Assembly: GCF_017744255.1 (NCBI RefSeq)
Contig: NZ_JAGHQP010000013.1
Coordinates: forward strand, 19,458-83,457
Length of the DNA stretch: 64,000 nucleotides
Reading direction: 5' to 3'
From: Brevundimonas sp. A19_0
Lineage (GTDB): Bacteria > Pseudomonadota > Alphaproteobacteria > Caulobacterales > Caulobacteraceae
The position numbers and the translations under genes were made by a program. Below the pieces are notes generated by a model. It was not told the origin of the DNA, ran no database searches, and was given only the letters and a program-made list of their open reading frames with translations. Shown here piece by piece: positions 15,907-25,210 of this stretch (position 1 is the stretch's first letter; each line of letters opens with the position of its first letter).

Positions 15907-17353
15907 GGGGGCTGCTTAAGCGCACCGCCGCCCCGGCGTCCAGCGCGGGCGCGTCGGTTTCCGGATCGGGGTCGGGTCGATGGTGGGTCTTGTCCCAGGC
16001 GAAGGGCTGGGTGACGAGCCGGAAGGCCGCGTGAACGAAGGCGAGGCTGAGCAGCGACCAGTAGGCCGGCGCCTGGATCATGTCGAAGAGGCCATAGGGC
16101 ACACCCGCCCGCCGGGCGCCGATCAGGGCCGAGATCCAGGCCACGGACGCGCCCAGCAGCAGCACACTGAGCGCCGGGACCGGCGTGGCGGGCGTGAGAC
16201 CGGCGTCGAAGGCGACCATGACTGCCGCCATGACCCAGGCGACCGAAGGCGCATGAACGGCCGCCGACGCCAGCGACACGCCCAGAGTCATGACCAGGGC
16301 GACCAGTCCTCGCAGACCCAGACCAAGCGGTCGCCGCGTATGCACGCCGAGGGTCTGCATATAGCCCTTCATCCACCGGTTCCGCTGGGGCAGCCAGGCG
16401 CGCAGGTCGCCGGGTGGCGTCTCCCATGTGGGCCGGGCCAGAACCCCGAGGCGATAGCCGTGCCGCCACAGGCGAAAGCCGAGATCGGCATCCTCGGTCA
16501 CATTCCACGGGTCCCAGCCACCGACCCGACGCAGGATGTCGATGCGGAAATGGTTGCTGGTGCCGCCCAGCGGAAACGGCAGGCCAAGACGCGTCATGCC
16601 CGGCAGGGCCACCTCGAACAGGGCCGCATATTCGACGGCGAACTGGCGATCGAGAAAGGGCGAGGCGGCCGGGCTGGCGCTGCGTCGGCGGATGCGCAGC
16701 GGCGCCTGCAAACAGGCGAGAGTGCCGTCCGGATCGCTGGCAAACCGGCCGGCCGCCTCACGCAGCTGAAGGGGATCCGGTTCGTCCTCGGCGTCATAGA
16801 CGGTGATCAGGTCGCCTGTTGCGCGGGCGAGGGCGTGATTGAGGGCGCGCGGCTTGGTTTGCGGCTTACCGGGCGGGACAATCAGGATCGACAGCCAGTC
16901 CGGCCGGTCCGCCGCCCAGGCGGCCTCGATGGTGTCGTGATCGTGGGCCTCGAGGGCCAGGAAGCCCTGCAGCCGGTCGGCGGGATAGTCGAGGGCCGCC
17001 AGGTTGGCGACCAGTTGGGGGAGGACCTCGGCCTCGTCGTGGAGGGCGGCGACCACAGTGTAGCGCGGCAGATCGGCGACCGCCTGGATCGGGGCTGCAG
17101 GGCGTCGGGACACCCCGATCAGCAGCAGGCGCCACAGGGCGGCGACCAGAAAGGCCCCCGGCACCACGATGGAGGCGGTGTGCCAGGCGCCGCCGGCGTC
17201 GCGCGACAGCCAAACGACAATCCCCACGAGCAGCAGCCCGAGAAACACCCCCTGGCGCGGCGTCAGCCAACGCTCGGCGGCGCTCAGATGCCGCGGTGGT
17301 CCGTACGGTGCCGCCGCACGATCCAGCCGCGCATTGTTGGCCCATGCGTCCAT
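15878..17353 (-). CDS. Membrane glycosyltransferase, GT2 family
   Basis: The 491-residue protein has two N-terminal membrane helices (about 35-50 and 60-80), a cytoplasmic GT-A domain and about four C-terminal helices (from 345). Catalytic landmarks of processive GT2 enzymes are present: DAED (187-190), TEDAD (286-290, acceptor base region) and QRNRW (323-327), the Q/RxxRW motif that binds the growing chain. This architecture resembles cellulose-synthase-like and N-glycosyltransferase proteins that make and export beta-linked polysaccharide, but product and donor cannot be told. The ATG at 17353 has GGGAGGGGGC directly upstream, favouring it over an in-frame start at 17404. Confidence 0.88.
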   Translation of the reverse strand: MDAWANNARLDRAAAPYGPPRHLSAAERWLTPRQGVFLGLLLVGIVVWLSRDAGGAWHTASIVVPGAFLVAALWRLLLIGVSRRPAAPIQAVADLPRYTVVAALHDEAEVLPQLVANLAALDYPADRLQGFLALEAHDHDTIEAAWAADRPDWLSILIVPPGKPQTKPRALNHALARATGDLITVYDAEDEPDPLQLREAAGRFASDPDGTLACLQAPLRIRRRSASPAASPFLDRQFAVEYAALFEVALPGMTRLGLPFPLGGTSNHFRIDILRRVGGWDPWNVTEDADLGFRLWRHGYRLGVLARPTWETPPGDLRAWLPQRNRWMKGYMQTLGVHTRRPLGLGLRGLVALVMTLGVSLASAAVHAPSVAWVMAAVMVAFDAGLTPATPVPALSVLLLGASVAWISALIGARRAGVPYGLFDMIQAPAYWSLLSLAFVHAAFRLVTQPFAWDKTHHRPDPDPETDAPALDAGAAVRLSSPHGHTTVRTS

Positions 17354-17472
17354 GCCCCCTCCCGTCCTTTCGGTTAACGACGGTGTGCGACGCGGGCAAG
17401 CCATGCCGTCAAACTGGCAAGGGGGAGGAAGACGGGGTAAGGCAGGACCTCGACGCCACGGAGAGCCCCGGC

Positions 17473-18102
17473 TTGCCCACCACCGCCACCCGACCGAAAT
17501 CGCACCGCAAGCCCAAGGGCGAGGGCCATGTGCGGCGGGCGGAAATCCTGGCGGCGGCCGAGCGGATTTTCGTCGAGCGCGGCTATGACGGGGCCACCAT
17601 CCGCAAGATCGCGGACGAGGTCGGCCTGTCGTCGACGGCCCTCTATATGCACTTTCCGGACAAGGCGGCGATCTTGCTGGAAATCTGCAAGGAAGCCTTC
17701 CAGTCCCTGGACCGGTCGATGGGACACATTGCCAATCTCAAGGCGGCGCCCGAGGTCCGGCTGCGGGCCCTGATCGAGGCCTATGTCGAGTTCGGCTTCG
17801 AAAACCCGAATGCCTATCGCCTGATCTATCTGACCCGACCGCAGGAAGCCGATGCCGGCGCCCAGACGGCCGCGCAGGAAGTCGGCAGCGCCCTGTTCGA
17901 GGCGTTCGAGACGGTGGTGCGCGAGGTCGAGGCCGCCGGCCGCCTGACCACCGATGCGCGCACGGCGGCCCAGGTGATCTGGGCCGGGGGCCACGGCGTG
18001 GTCTCGCTGATGATCACCAAGCCCTATTTCGGCTGGGTCGAGCGTGATCGTCTGGTCGGGACCATGCTCGACACGGTGTTCGGCGGCCTGATCCGCGCGT
18101 GA
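17473..18102 (+). CDS. TetR/AcrR-family transcriptional regulator with WHG-type C-terminus
   Basis: The product has a TetR N-terminal DNA-binding domain (RRAEILAAAERIFVERGY, then helix-turn-helix TIRKIADEVGLSSTALYMHF at about 42-61). The ligand-binding C-terminus contains VIWAGGHGVVSL, typical of the WHG domain. The likely start is the TTG at 17473, preceded by GGAGAG; no ATG fits the conserved N-terminus and upstream ones overlap the divergent glycosyltransferase. This gives 209 residues. The gene overlaps the substrate-binding-protein gene by GTGA, so it is the first cistron of the importer operon and likely controls it; the ligand is unknown. Confidence 0.87.
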   Translation: MPTTATRPKSHRKPKGEGHVRRAEILAAAERIFVERGYDGATIRKIADEVGLSSTALYMHFPDKAAILLEICKEAFQSLDRSMGHIANLKAAPEVRLRALIEAYVEFGFENPNAYRLIYLTRPQEADAGAQTAAQEVGSALFEAFETVVREVEAAGRLTTDARTAAQVIWAGGHGVVSLMITKPYFGWVERDRLVGTMLDTVFGGLIRA

Positions 18103-18923
18103 GAACGCCGGCCGCCGGGCTGACTGTTTGCCTCCTGCTTCAGGCCGGGTGCAGTGCTGCGCCGACCGGGCGGGCAGACGGCGCCCTGCGCGTCATGGCG
18201 CTGGACCAGTGCGCCGACCAGTATGTGCTGGCCCTCGGCGAGGGGCATGACCTGTCGCTCTCGCCGCGCGCCGACGATCCGGACTCGTATCTGCGCGCCG
18301 AGGCAGGGGGCCACCGAAAGGTCCGCCCGACGCTGGAGGCCGTGGTCGCCCGGGCCCCGGATGTAGTGGTCCGCTACTGGGGCGGGGATGCGCACCTGCT
18401 GGCCGCGCTCGAGAGACGGGGCATCACTGTGGTGACGATCGCCGATGCGCCGGACTATGCGGCGGTCGAGGACAACATCGCCCGCGTGGCCGAGGCCCTC
18501 AACCGCGAGGCGGAGGGCGAGGCTCTCATCTCCGACATGCGAGGCACATTGGGCCGTGGCGCGCCGGGGGCCGGGCAAGCGCCCGTATCCGCCCTCTATC
18601 TCACCAGTGGCGGCTTCACGACCGGCGGCGGGACGCTGGTGGATGCCAGCCTGAATGCGGCGGGACTCGAGAACGCCGCTGATCATGCGGGCTATGGCCC
18701 GGTCCGGGTCGAGCGTCTGGCGATGGATCCGCCCGAGCGGTTCGTGCTGGGCTTTTACGATCAGGTGCGCGCGGACCGGCGGGGTGCCGGGCGGCATCCG
18801 CTGGTGCAGGGGCTGGTCGAGGCCCGGCCCCATGCCCGCCTGCCCGCTGCCGTCCTGACATGCCCGGCATGGTTCATGGCCGAAGCCGTGCCCGCGCTGG
18901 CAGACTTGCGGGAGGCGTCATGA
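18099..18923 (+). CDS. ABC importer substrate-binding lipoprotein (BtuF/FecB-like)
   Basis: The 274-residue protein has a lipoprotein signal with lipobox LQAGC (Cys18), then the class III substrate-binding-protein pattern RVMALDQCADQYVLALG, PTLEAVVARAPDVVV and a long linker helix. Such proteins bind vitamin B12, heme or ferric siderophores and hand them to the BtuC-type permease. It begins with GTG overlapping the TetR stop (GTGA) and ends overlapping the permease start (ATGA). With the next two genes it makes a complete importer. No TonB-dependent receptor is seen in the window, so the ligand stays open. Confidence 0.85.
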   Translation: MRTPAAGLTVCLLLQAGCSAAPTGRADGALRVMALDQCADQYVLALGEGHDLSLSPRADDPDSYLRAEAGGHRKVRPTLEAVVARAPDVVVRYWGGDAHLLAALERRGITVVTIADAPDYAAVEDNIARVAEALNREAEGEALISDMRGTLGRGAPGAGQAPVSALYLTSGGFTTGGGTLVDASLNAAGLENAADHAGYGPVRVERLAMDPPERFVLGFYDQVRADRRGAGRHPLVQGLVEARPHARLPAAVLTCPAWFMAEAVPALADLREAS

Positions 18924-19906
18924 GCACCGCCCGCATCAGTCTCCTGCTCGGCGGTGCGCTCGTCATCGCCCTGATCGCCGGCTTGCTGGGCGGCGAGGTG
19001 CTGCTGTCCGGCGCACAATATGCCGCGGCCCTGCGCGACCCGGCCTCCGGCCCCGGGCAGATCCTGTGGCAGGTGCGGGCGCCCCGGTCCCTGTGCGCGC
19101 TGGTGGTCGGGGCCGCGCTCGGCCTGTCCGGGGCATTGATGCAGGGGCTGCTGCGCAATCCGCTGGCCGAGCCGGGGGTGCTGGGGGTTTCCGCCACCGC
19201 CAGTCTGGGCGGCGCCCTGGTGCTGGTCGCCGGAGCCGGTCTGGTGCCGGGCGCGGTCGAACTGGCGGCCATGGCGGGTGCCGGGCTGGGGGCTGCGGCG
19301 CTGGTCGCGTTCGCGGCGCGCATCCGGGCACCCGAGGCCCTGATCCTGTTCGGCGTGGCCCTGTCGAGTTTCGCGGGCGCGGCTACGGCCCTGATCTTCA
19401 ACCTGTCGCCGTCCCCGATCGCCACCGCCGAGGTCATGGGCTGGCTGCTGGGCTCGGTGCAGAACCGGGGCTGGGGCGATGTGCTGTGGGTGGCGCTGGC
19501 GCTGGCGCCGGCCAGCCTGCTGGCCGTGTGGAGCGCGCCGGGGCTGAAGGGCCTGTCGCTGGGCGACGAGACCGCCCGCACCCTTGGCCTGCCGCTGGAC
19601 CGGCTTAGGCTATTTGCCCTGATCGCGGCCAGTGTGGCGGCCGGCGCGGCCGTAGCGGCTGCCGGGGTCATCGGCTTCGTGGGACTGGTGGCGCCGCATC
19701 TGGTGCGGGCCGCCGTGCGGGCTGATCCGGGGCGGGTGCTGATGCCGTCGGCGCTGGCCGGCGGACTGATCCTCGTGGTGGCGGACCTGCTGACCCGGGT
19801 CACCCCGACGGACCAGGAGCTGAAGCTGGGGGTGTTCACGGCGCTGGTCGGTGCCCCGCTGTTCGCCCTGATCGCCTGGCGTGCCGCGCGCGCCTGGAGG
19901 GTCTGA
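18920..19906 (+). CDS. FecCD/BtuC-type ABC transporter permease
   Basis: The 328-residue membrane protein has about ten hydrophobic helices. RAPRSLCALVVGAALGLSGALMQ (about 53-75; family-typical PR..A...G..L..SG...Q) and the coupling-helix region GFVGLVAPHLVR (about 251-262) identify it as the BtuC/FecCD permease. It pumps the ligand delivered by the lipoprotein across the inner membrane. Start and stop are tightly packed with neighbours: ATGA overlap upstream and two bases before the ATPase gene downstream. Confidence 0.93.
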   Translation: MSTARISLLLGGALVIALIAGLLGGEVLLSGAQYAAALRDPASGPGQILWQVRAPRSLCALVVGAALGLSGALMQGLLRNPLAEPGVLGVSATASLGGALVLVAGAGLVPGAVELAAMAGAGLGAAALVAFAARIRAPEALILFGVALSSFAGAATALIFNLSPSPIATAEVMGWLLGSVQNRGWGDVLWVALALAPASLLAVWSAPGLKGLSLGDETARTLGLPLDRLRLFALIAASVAAGAAVAAAGVIGFVGLVAPHLVRAAVRADPGRVLMPSALAGGLILVVADLLTRVTPTDQELKLGVFTALVGAPLFALIAWRAARAWRV

Positions 19907-19908
19907 GG

Positions 19909-20685
19909 ATGGACCGGCCCCTGCTGCAGATCGACGGCCTGTCCCTTGCCCGGGGCAACCGGACCGTAGTGCACGATGTCAGCCTGACGGTGGGTCGGGG
20001 CGAGCGCATCGCCCTTGTCGGACCGAACGGCGCGGGCAAGAGCAGCCTGATCCAGGCGATCTGTGGCCTGCTGAAACCCTCCGCCGGCCGCATCCGCATC
20101 GAAGGGGCGGACCTGTCGACGCTCAAGCCCCGGGCCCGGGCTGCGGCCATGGCCTACCTGCCCCAGGACGGCACGGTCGCCTGGAACATGCCCGCGATCG
20201 AGGTGGTCGCCCTGGGCCTGCCGTTCCTGAACGCCGATGAGGTCGAGGCCCGGGCCAGGGAGGCGCTCGACGAGGTCGAGGCCGCTGCGCTGGCCGACCG
20301 GGGGGTCGCGGAATTGTCAGGGGGGGAGCGCGCGCGCGTGCTGCTGGGGCGGGTGCTGGCCTCCGGCGCGCAGATCCTTCTGGCGGACGAGCCGGTCGCG
20401 GGACTGGACCCGGACGGTCAGTTGCTGGCGCTGGAGCGGCTGGGCGCACGGGCCACCGCCGGTCAGTCGGTGATCGCCAGCCTGCACGACCTGTCGCTGG
20501 CCGCGCGCTTTGCCGACCGGGTGATTGTCATGCACCGGGGCCGGGTCGTGGCCGACGGGCCGCCCCGGCAGGCGTTGACGGCAGGCATTCTGCACGAGGT
20601 GTTCGGCGTGACCGGACGCTGGCTGGAGGAGGAGAGCGAGCCTGTGCTGGCCCTCAGCCGCCGTCAGTCCGCCAGCGAAAGATAG
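19909..20685 (+). CDS. ABC transporter ATP-binding protein (BtuD/FecE-like)
   Basis: The 258-residue ATPase has Walker A GPNGAGKSS (38-46), Q-loop PQDG (85-88), ABC signature LSGGE (136-140), Walker B ILLADE (156-161) and switch His in SLHDLS. The order and spacing match BtuD/FecE-type importers. It powers the BtuC-like permease encoded just upstream. Its last 22 bases overlap the convergent lytic transglycosylase gene. Confidence 0.94.
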   Translation: MDRPLLQIDGLSLARGNRTVVHDVSLTVGRGERIALVGPNGAGKSSLIQAICGLLKPSAGRIRIEGADLSTLKPRARAAAMAYLPQDGTVAWNMPAIEVVALGLPFLNADEVEARAREALDEVEAAALADRGVAELSGGERARVLLGRVLASGAQILLADEPVAGLDPDGQLLALERLGARATAGQSVIASLHDLSLAARFADRVIVMHRGRVVADGPPRQALTAGILHEVFGVTGRWLEEESEPVLALSRRQSASER

Positions 20686-22739
20686 GGCTGGGGCCCGTAG
20701 CTGCCCCGGGCCAGATCGGACGACAGGGTCAAATCGCCGGTGCCGTTGCCCAGCCGCGCCTTGTAGATCTGCATATTCTCCATGACCCGCATCATATAGT
20801 TGCGCGTCTCGGTGAAGGGCGTGCACTCGATGAAGTCGATCGGATCGACGGTCGCTCCACGCGGGTCGCCACAGCGGGCGGTCCACTGGGCCGGGCGGGC
20901 AGGGCCGGCGTTGTAGCCGACGGCTGCCAGGATCATCGATCCGCCGTTCGCCTGCATCAGCTCGCCGAGGTGATAGCTGCCCAGCGTCATATTGTAGTCG
21001 GGGTCCCACAGGCGGTCAGCCGAATAGGGCATGCCCAGCCGCCGGGCGACGCCCGACGCGGTTGACGGCAGGAACTGCATCATGCCGCGCGCCCCGGCGC
21101 TGGAGACGACGAGCGGATCGTAGCTCGACTCCTGCCGGGTAATGGCGAGCGTGAAGGGCAGGGGGGCGGCGCCCTCCACCTCGGGCGGGATGCGGATCGG
21201 GTACTGGCGGTTCGGCATCAGCCAGCCGCGCTGGCTGGCCGCGCGCCCGACCATCATCGAACCGAACCGGTCGCCATAGCCGAGCACCATGTCCATCAGC
21301 TGGGCCACATCGACGGCCGCGGGCAGGGTGTCGTCGAGGTGATAGGCGAAGGCGCGCAGCAGGCCTGCCTCGCCGGCCTCGCCGACCATTCGGGTCGCCT
21401 GCACCACCTCATTGGCCTCATAGGCGGCGCGGGCGTCCGGTGTGATCTCGGGATCGGAGGGCAGGGTGATCTGCGTCACGCCTGCCTTCTCGGCGGCCAG
21501 CTGGCCATAGAAGGACTGGATGTGGACGGCCCCGGCGGCATAGTGGCTCTGTGCCGTGGCGGTATCGCCCATGGCCTCGTACGCGCGGCCCAGCCAGTAG
21601 AGCGCCCGGCCCTGGGTGATCGGGGTCTCCGACATCTGGCGCAGCGCCTCGAAGTGGCGCGCGGCGCGGGCGGGATCGTTCAACTTCACCAGCGCAACCC
21701 AGCCGGCAAAGAACTCGGCATCAACCATGCGCTCGCCGCCCGGGAAGCCGTGCCCGGCCATGGAGTCATAGGCGGCCTGCCAGTTGCCGACCTCCAGCGC
21801 GTCGAGGAAGTAGTTGCGGCGCTCACTCCACAGGCTGCCCTGACCGTCCGAATGGGTGGGGGCAGCAGGCAGGCCAGCCAGCAGGGCAAAGCCCTCCTGT
21901 TCGCGCCCCTGCGAGCGCAGGATGCGGACGCGCTCGAACACCACGGCGGGGTGGCCCGCCTGGGCCGGGGTCAGACCGGCAACGATGGCGTCGGGCGAAT
22001 AGGCGGTGCGCAGCGCCAGCACGGCCTCGGCAATGGCGCGCTGTTCCGGACTCACGCGGTCGATCATGGCGCGCGTGGCCGGGCCGTGCGGGCCCAGCAG
22101 CAGCATGTTCAGCCGCGCCTCGTCGTCCGCGGGGGCGATCCAGTTCGGCCAGATCGACAGGATGCGGCTCTGGTTGTCGAAGTCGAACGACTGGTTCCGC
22201 CACCAGTCGCGGATGATGGGGCGGGCTTCGTCGGCGCGGCCGCTCGCTTCCAGCGCCAGCGCCAGGCCGATCGCTCCCTCAACCGTCAGGGGCGGGTGGC
22301 CGTCGAAGAAGGCGATCACGGCCTCGGGGCTGGCCGAACTGCTCGAGATGGCGCGTTCGCCCGCCATGACCCGGCTCTCGGCACGCGGCCAGTCGGCGAA
22401 GGTCACCCGGGCCCGGGCCAGCTCCTCGAAGCTCATCAGATCGGCCGAGGTGTCGACGAGCGCCCAGTCGACCAGCTTGCGCGCCACCGGGTGGGCGATG
22501 CCGGCCGCGATAGAGCGGGCGCCCTCAATGTCGCGCGCCCGGGCGGCCTCCAGCGCCTGATTCAGCAACCGCGCCTCGGCCTCGTTCAGCAGGCGGACGG
22601 TGGCGCCATAGGGCACAGCCTGATCGGACGATGCGGCGCCGCGGGCGGGGAACAGGCCGGTCGATGCAAGGTTGGACACGAGGACCTCGGGCGCAGGGGC
22701 GCTCAGGGCAAGGATCGTGCCCAGTATCGACGTCAGCAT
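20664..22739 (-). CDS. Soluble lytic murein transglycosylase (Slt70-like)
   Basis: The product of about 691 residues has a signal peptide at its N-terminus ([16 protein letters not shown]), a long alpha-helical superhelical domain made of TPR-like hairpins, and a C-terminal SLT domain. The SLT catalytic motif [10 protein letters not shown] holds the catalytic Glu, followed by [16 protein letters not shown] and VGYNAGP. The enzyme cleaves peptidoglycan to 1,6-anhydromuropeptides. The ATG at 22739 has AGGA six bases upstream; two ATGs at 22757 and 22760 are alternatives. It is divergent from dapA. Confidence 0.93.
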   Translation of the reverse strand: MLTSILGTILALSAPAPEVLVSNLASTGLFPARGAASSDQAVPYGATVRLLNEAEARLLNQALEAARARDIEGARSIAAGIAHPVARKLVDWALVDTSADLMSFEELARARVTFADWPRAESRVMAGERAISSSSASPEAVIAFFDGHPPLTVEGAIGLALALEASGRADEARPIIRDWWRNQSFDFDNQSRILSIWPNWIAPADDEARLNMLLLGPHGPATRAMIDRVSPEQRAIAEAVLALRTAYSPDAIVAGLTPAQAGHPAVVFERVRILRSQGREQEGFALLAGLPAAPTHSDGQGSLWSERRNYFLDALEVGNWQAAYDSMAGHGFPGGERMVDAEFFAGWVALVKLNDPARAARHFEALRQMSETPITQGRALYWLGRAYEAMGDTATAQSHYAAGAVHIQSFYGQLAAEKAGVTQITLPSDPEITPDARAAYEANEVVQATRMVGEAGEAGLLRAFAYHLDDTLPAAVDVAQLMDMVLGYGDRFGSMMVGRAASQRGWLMPNRQYPIRIPPEVEGAAPLPFTLAITRQESSYDPLVVSSAGARGMMQFLPSTASGVARRLGMPYSADRLWDPDYNMTLGSYHLGELMQANGGSMILAAVGYNAGPARPAQWTARCGDPRGATVDPIDFIECTPFTETRNYMMRVMENMQIYKARLGNGTGDLTLSSDLARGSYGPQPYLSLAD

Positions 22740-22844
22740 GATTTGTCCTATCCCCATCATCTCGGTTGCGGCGGCCGTTGGCGCCCCTTACGTTCGGAAC
22801 CTTCCGCAGACACCCTAAAGCCTCCGCGAAGGACCATCGTTCCC

Positions 22845-23729
22845 ATGACTGGCCCGACTTTCAAGGGCGTGATCACCGCCTTGATCACACCTCTTCGTGA
22901 CGGAAAGGTGGACGACGCCGCGCTCACCGCCCTGGTCGAGCGCCAGATCGCCGCCGGCGTGCACGGCCTGGTCGCCATGGGCACCACGGGCGAGAGCGCG
23001 ACCCTGACCGCCGAAGAGCATGAGCATGTGGTCGAATCCGTGGTTTCGACGGTCGCGGGGCGTATCCGGGTGATCGCTGGAGCGGGCTCGTCCTCGACCG
23101 CCAGGGCCATTGACATGGTCCGCCACGCCAAGACCGTGGGGGCCGACGGGGCCTTGGTCGTGACCCCCTATTATAACCGCCCTTCGCAGGAGGGCATGGC
23201 CCGTCACTTCGAGGCCATTGCCGAGGCCGTGCAACTGCCGGTGCTGCTGTACAATGTGCCCGGCCGCACCGGGGTCGATCTGGCGAACGAGACGATCGCG
23301 CGCGTGGCGAAGCATCCCAACATCGTCGGTATCAAGGACGCGACCGGCGACATGGCCCGGGTCAGCTGGATGCGCACCCATGTCGAGGGGCGATTCGATC
23401 TGATCTCGGGCGACGATCCCAGCTATCTGGGCTATCTGGCGCACGGCGGGCACGGGGTGATCTCGGTGACGTCCAACGTGGCCCCCGAGGCCATGGTCGC
23501 CCTGCATGATGCGGTTCAGGCCGGGGATCTGGAAAGTGCCCGCCTGTGGCAGGACCGCCTGATCGATCTTCACAAGGCCCTGTTTCTCGATAACTCGCCC
23601 GCACCGGCCAAATACGCCCTGGCGTCGCTGGGCCTGTGCTCGGAGGAGGTGCGCCTGCCGCTGGCGCCGACGGCGGATGCCGTGAAGCCCGCCATTGACC
23701 GGGCCATGAAGGCCGCAGGCGTTCAGTAA
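22845..23729 (+). CDS. dapA: 4-hydroxy-tetrahydrodipicolinate synthase
   Basis: The 294-residue TIM-barrel enzyme condenses pyruvate with aspartate semialdehyde, the committed step to diaminopimelate (cell wall) and lysine. The Schiff-base lysine K164 sits in GIKDATGD; the proton-relay Y136 is in LLYNVPGRT and GTTGES (46-51) binds the substrate. These match E. coli DapA K161, Y133 and T44/T45. The reading frame is open far upstream, but that part is antisense to the transglycosylase gene; the ATG at 22845 opens the conserved N-terminus. Stop and smpB start share one base (TAATG). Confidence 0.96.
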   Translation: MTGPTFKGVITALITPLRDGKVDDAALTALVERQIAAGVHGLVAMGTTGESATLTAEEHEHVVESVVSTVAGRIRVIAGAGSSSTARAIDMVRHAKTVGADGALVVTPYYNRPSQEGMARHFEAIAEAVQLPVLLYNVPGRTGVDLANETIARVAKHPNIVGIKDATGDMARVSWMRTHVEGRFDLISGDDPSYLGYLAHGGHGVISVTSNVAPEAMVALHDAVQAGDLESARLWQDRLIDLHKALFLDNSPAPAKYALASLGLCSEEVRLPLAPTADAVKPAIDRAMKAAGVQ

Positions 23730-24232
23730 TGGCGCAGGCACCGGCCCAAAGGCGTCCGCAGTCGGACAAGAAGAAGTACACGCCCAAGGTGATCGCCGAG
23801 AACCGGCGGGCGCGCTTCGACTATTTTCTGGATGCGCCGGTCGAGGCGGGGATTGCCCTCGTCGGGACCGAGATCAAGGCGCTGCGCGCCGGCCGGGCCA
23901 ACATCGCCGAGAGCTATGCCGCCATTGAGGGCCGCGAGATCGTTCTGGTGAACGCGGACATCCCGCCCTATGCCCAGGCCAACCGCTTCAACCACGAGCC
24001 GCGCCGGCCGCGCAAACTGCTGCTTCACCGCCGTCAGATCGATCGCATGATCGGCGCCGTGCAGAAGGAGGGACAGACCCTCATTCCGCTCAAGCTGTAT
24101 CTGAATGAATCCGGGATGGCCAAGGTCGAGCTGGCTCTGGCCAAGGGCAAGAAGCTGCACGACAAGCGCGAGACCGCGGCCAAACGCGACTGGGCGCGGG
24201 ATAAGGCCCGGCTTCTGCGCGACCGGGGCTGA
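23729..24232 (+). CDS. smpB: SsrA-binding protein SmpB
   Basis: The 167-residue basic protein binds tmRNA and brings it to stalled ribosomes for trans-translation. Conserved segments are [38 protein letters not shown] and RPRKLLLHR, with the C-terminal basic tail [19 protein letters not shown] that enters the mRNA channel. It overlaps dapA by one base and is probably co-transcribed. The first 17 residues are a little longer than in E. coli. Confidence 0.97.
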   Translation: MAQAPAQRRPQSDKKKYTPKVIAENRRARFDYFLDAPVEAGIALVGTEIKALRAGRANIAESYAAIEGREIVLVNADIPPYAQANRFNHEPRRPRKLLLHRRQIDRMIGAVQKEGQTLIPLKLYLNESGMAKVELALAKGKKLHDKRETAAKRDWARDKARLLRDRG

Positions 24233-24247
24233 TTGCCCCGCCGGTCG

Positions 24248-24436
24248 TCAGCCGATCGGCTGGGCCTCCAGCACACCCACCAGCTGGGTCGAGCCCATGT
24301 GGTCATAGGCGCCGAGCGAGGGGCCCTGGGCCCAGTCCCAGGCAAAACCTCCCGCCGAAAGGGCCACGACCGCCAGCGCCGCCCACAGGGCCGCCTTCCG
24401 CTCGTTTCGGGAAAAGAAGTGAGTATTGGTCCGCAT
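24248..24436 (-). CDS. Small membrane protein of unknown function (62 residues)
   Basis: GGAGG five bases before the ATG makes this short reading frame credible. The product has a basic N-terminus (SRNERKAA), one hydrophobic helix (about 16-32), and a short mature-like tail (QGPSLGAYDHMGSTQLVGVLEAQPIG). It could be a single-pass membrane protein or, if cleaved near SAGGFA, a small secreted one. It is convergent with smpB, 15 bases apart. I do not recognise a family. Confidence 0.62.
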   Translation of the reverse strand: MRTNTHFFSRNERKAALWAALAVVALSAGGFAWDWAQGPSLGAYDHMGSTQLVGVLEAQPIG

Positions 24437-24559
24437 AACAGCCTCCTGCGGTCCGAAACGCGGGCTGCTCTTCAGATGTTCCCGGCGAATTCCCGGTGCA
24501 CGTCACGGGCGAAAACCTGTGTCCGTGAAGCCACGCGCTCGCCCCGCAGCGGGGGTCGT

Positions 24560-25210
24560 TCAGGTATCCATCAGGGTGCGGGCGCGCTCGAAGATGTCGC
24601 GGAACATGGCCGGCGTCAGGCGGCCCGTATTCGTGTTGAGCCTTGAGCAGTGATAGCTGTTCAGCAGCCAGTAGTTGCCGATCCGCGCCTCGGACCCGTG
24701 ACCCGGGGCCATGGCCGAGGCGGGCTTGCCCAGCGCCTTGAGAATGTTCCGGCGCGAGACGTCGCCCAGCGTCACGATCACCCTCAACCGGGGCAGGGCG
24801 TCCAGCCGGGCCGTCAGGAAGGGGCGGCAGGTGGCCTCCTCGACCGGCAGGGGCTTGTTGCCGGGCGGGGCGCAGCGCACGGCATTGGTGATCATGCAAT
24901 CGACCAGCGTCAGGCCGTCGTCCGGCCGCGCGTCATAGGTGCCGGTGGCAAAGCCGGTGTCGATCAGCGTCTGATACAGCAGCCAGCCGGCGTGGTCGCC
25001 GGTGAAGGGGCGGCCCGTGCGATTGGCCCCGGTGCGGCCCGGGGCCAGCCCCGCCACCAGCAGGCGCGCCTCGGGATCGCCAAAGGAGGGCGCGGCGCCG
25101 TTGAACCAGTCGGGCTCGCGCCGGGCATTCTCGGCGCGATAGGCGACCAGGCGCGGGCACAGCGGGCAGTCGGCGGGCGGATCCGCGACCGGAGCAGCGA
25201 CCGTCGTCAT
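24560..25210 (-). CDS. Uracil-DNA glycosylase, family 5-like (UdgB type)
   Basis: The 216-residue protein has the iron-sulfur cysteines expected for family 4/5 UDGs (C15, C18, C113, C128). Motif A is GLAPGRTGANRTGRPFTGD (54-72), very close to UdgB, and the later motif is SYHCSRLNTNTGRLT (185-199). In UdgB this motif is usually HPS; here it reads HCS. Such enzymes remove uracil and other deaminated bases from DNA, starting base-excision repair. The start overlaps the stop of the NYN gene by ATGA, so both are translated from one message. Confidence 0.88.
   Translation of the reverse strand: MTTVAAPVADPPADCPLCPRLVAYRAENARREPDWFNGAAPSFGDPEARLLVAGLAPGRTGANRTGRPFTGDHAGWLLYQTLIDTGFATGTYDARPDDGLTLVDCMITNAVRCAPPGNKPLPVEEATCRPFLTARLDALPRLRVIVTLGDVSRRNILKALGKPASAMAPGHGSEARIGNYWLLNSYHCSRLNTNTGRLTPAMFRDIFERARTLMDT

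Noticed and set aside
17382..17390. GGTTAACG between the glycosyltransferase and TetR genes
   Set aside because: Only one TTAA half-site and no second half at the correct spacing.
21339..22844. Long in-frame extension upstream of dapA (would give a 796-residue protein)
   Set aside because: The first two thirds are antisense to the lytic transglycosylase and look like shadow sequence; the real dapA begins at 22845 with its conserved N-terminus.
24542..24554. CCCCG-CAG-CGGGG hairpin after the uracil-DNA glycosylase gene
   Set aside because: Only five pairs and no U tract on the minus strand, so not called a terminator.
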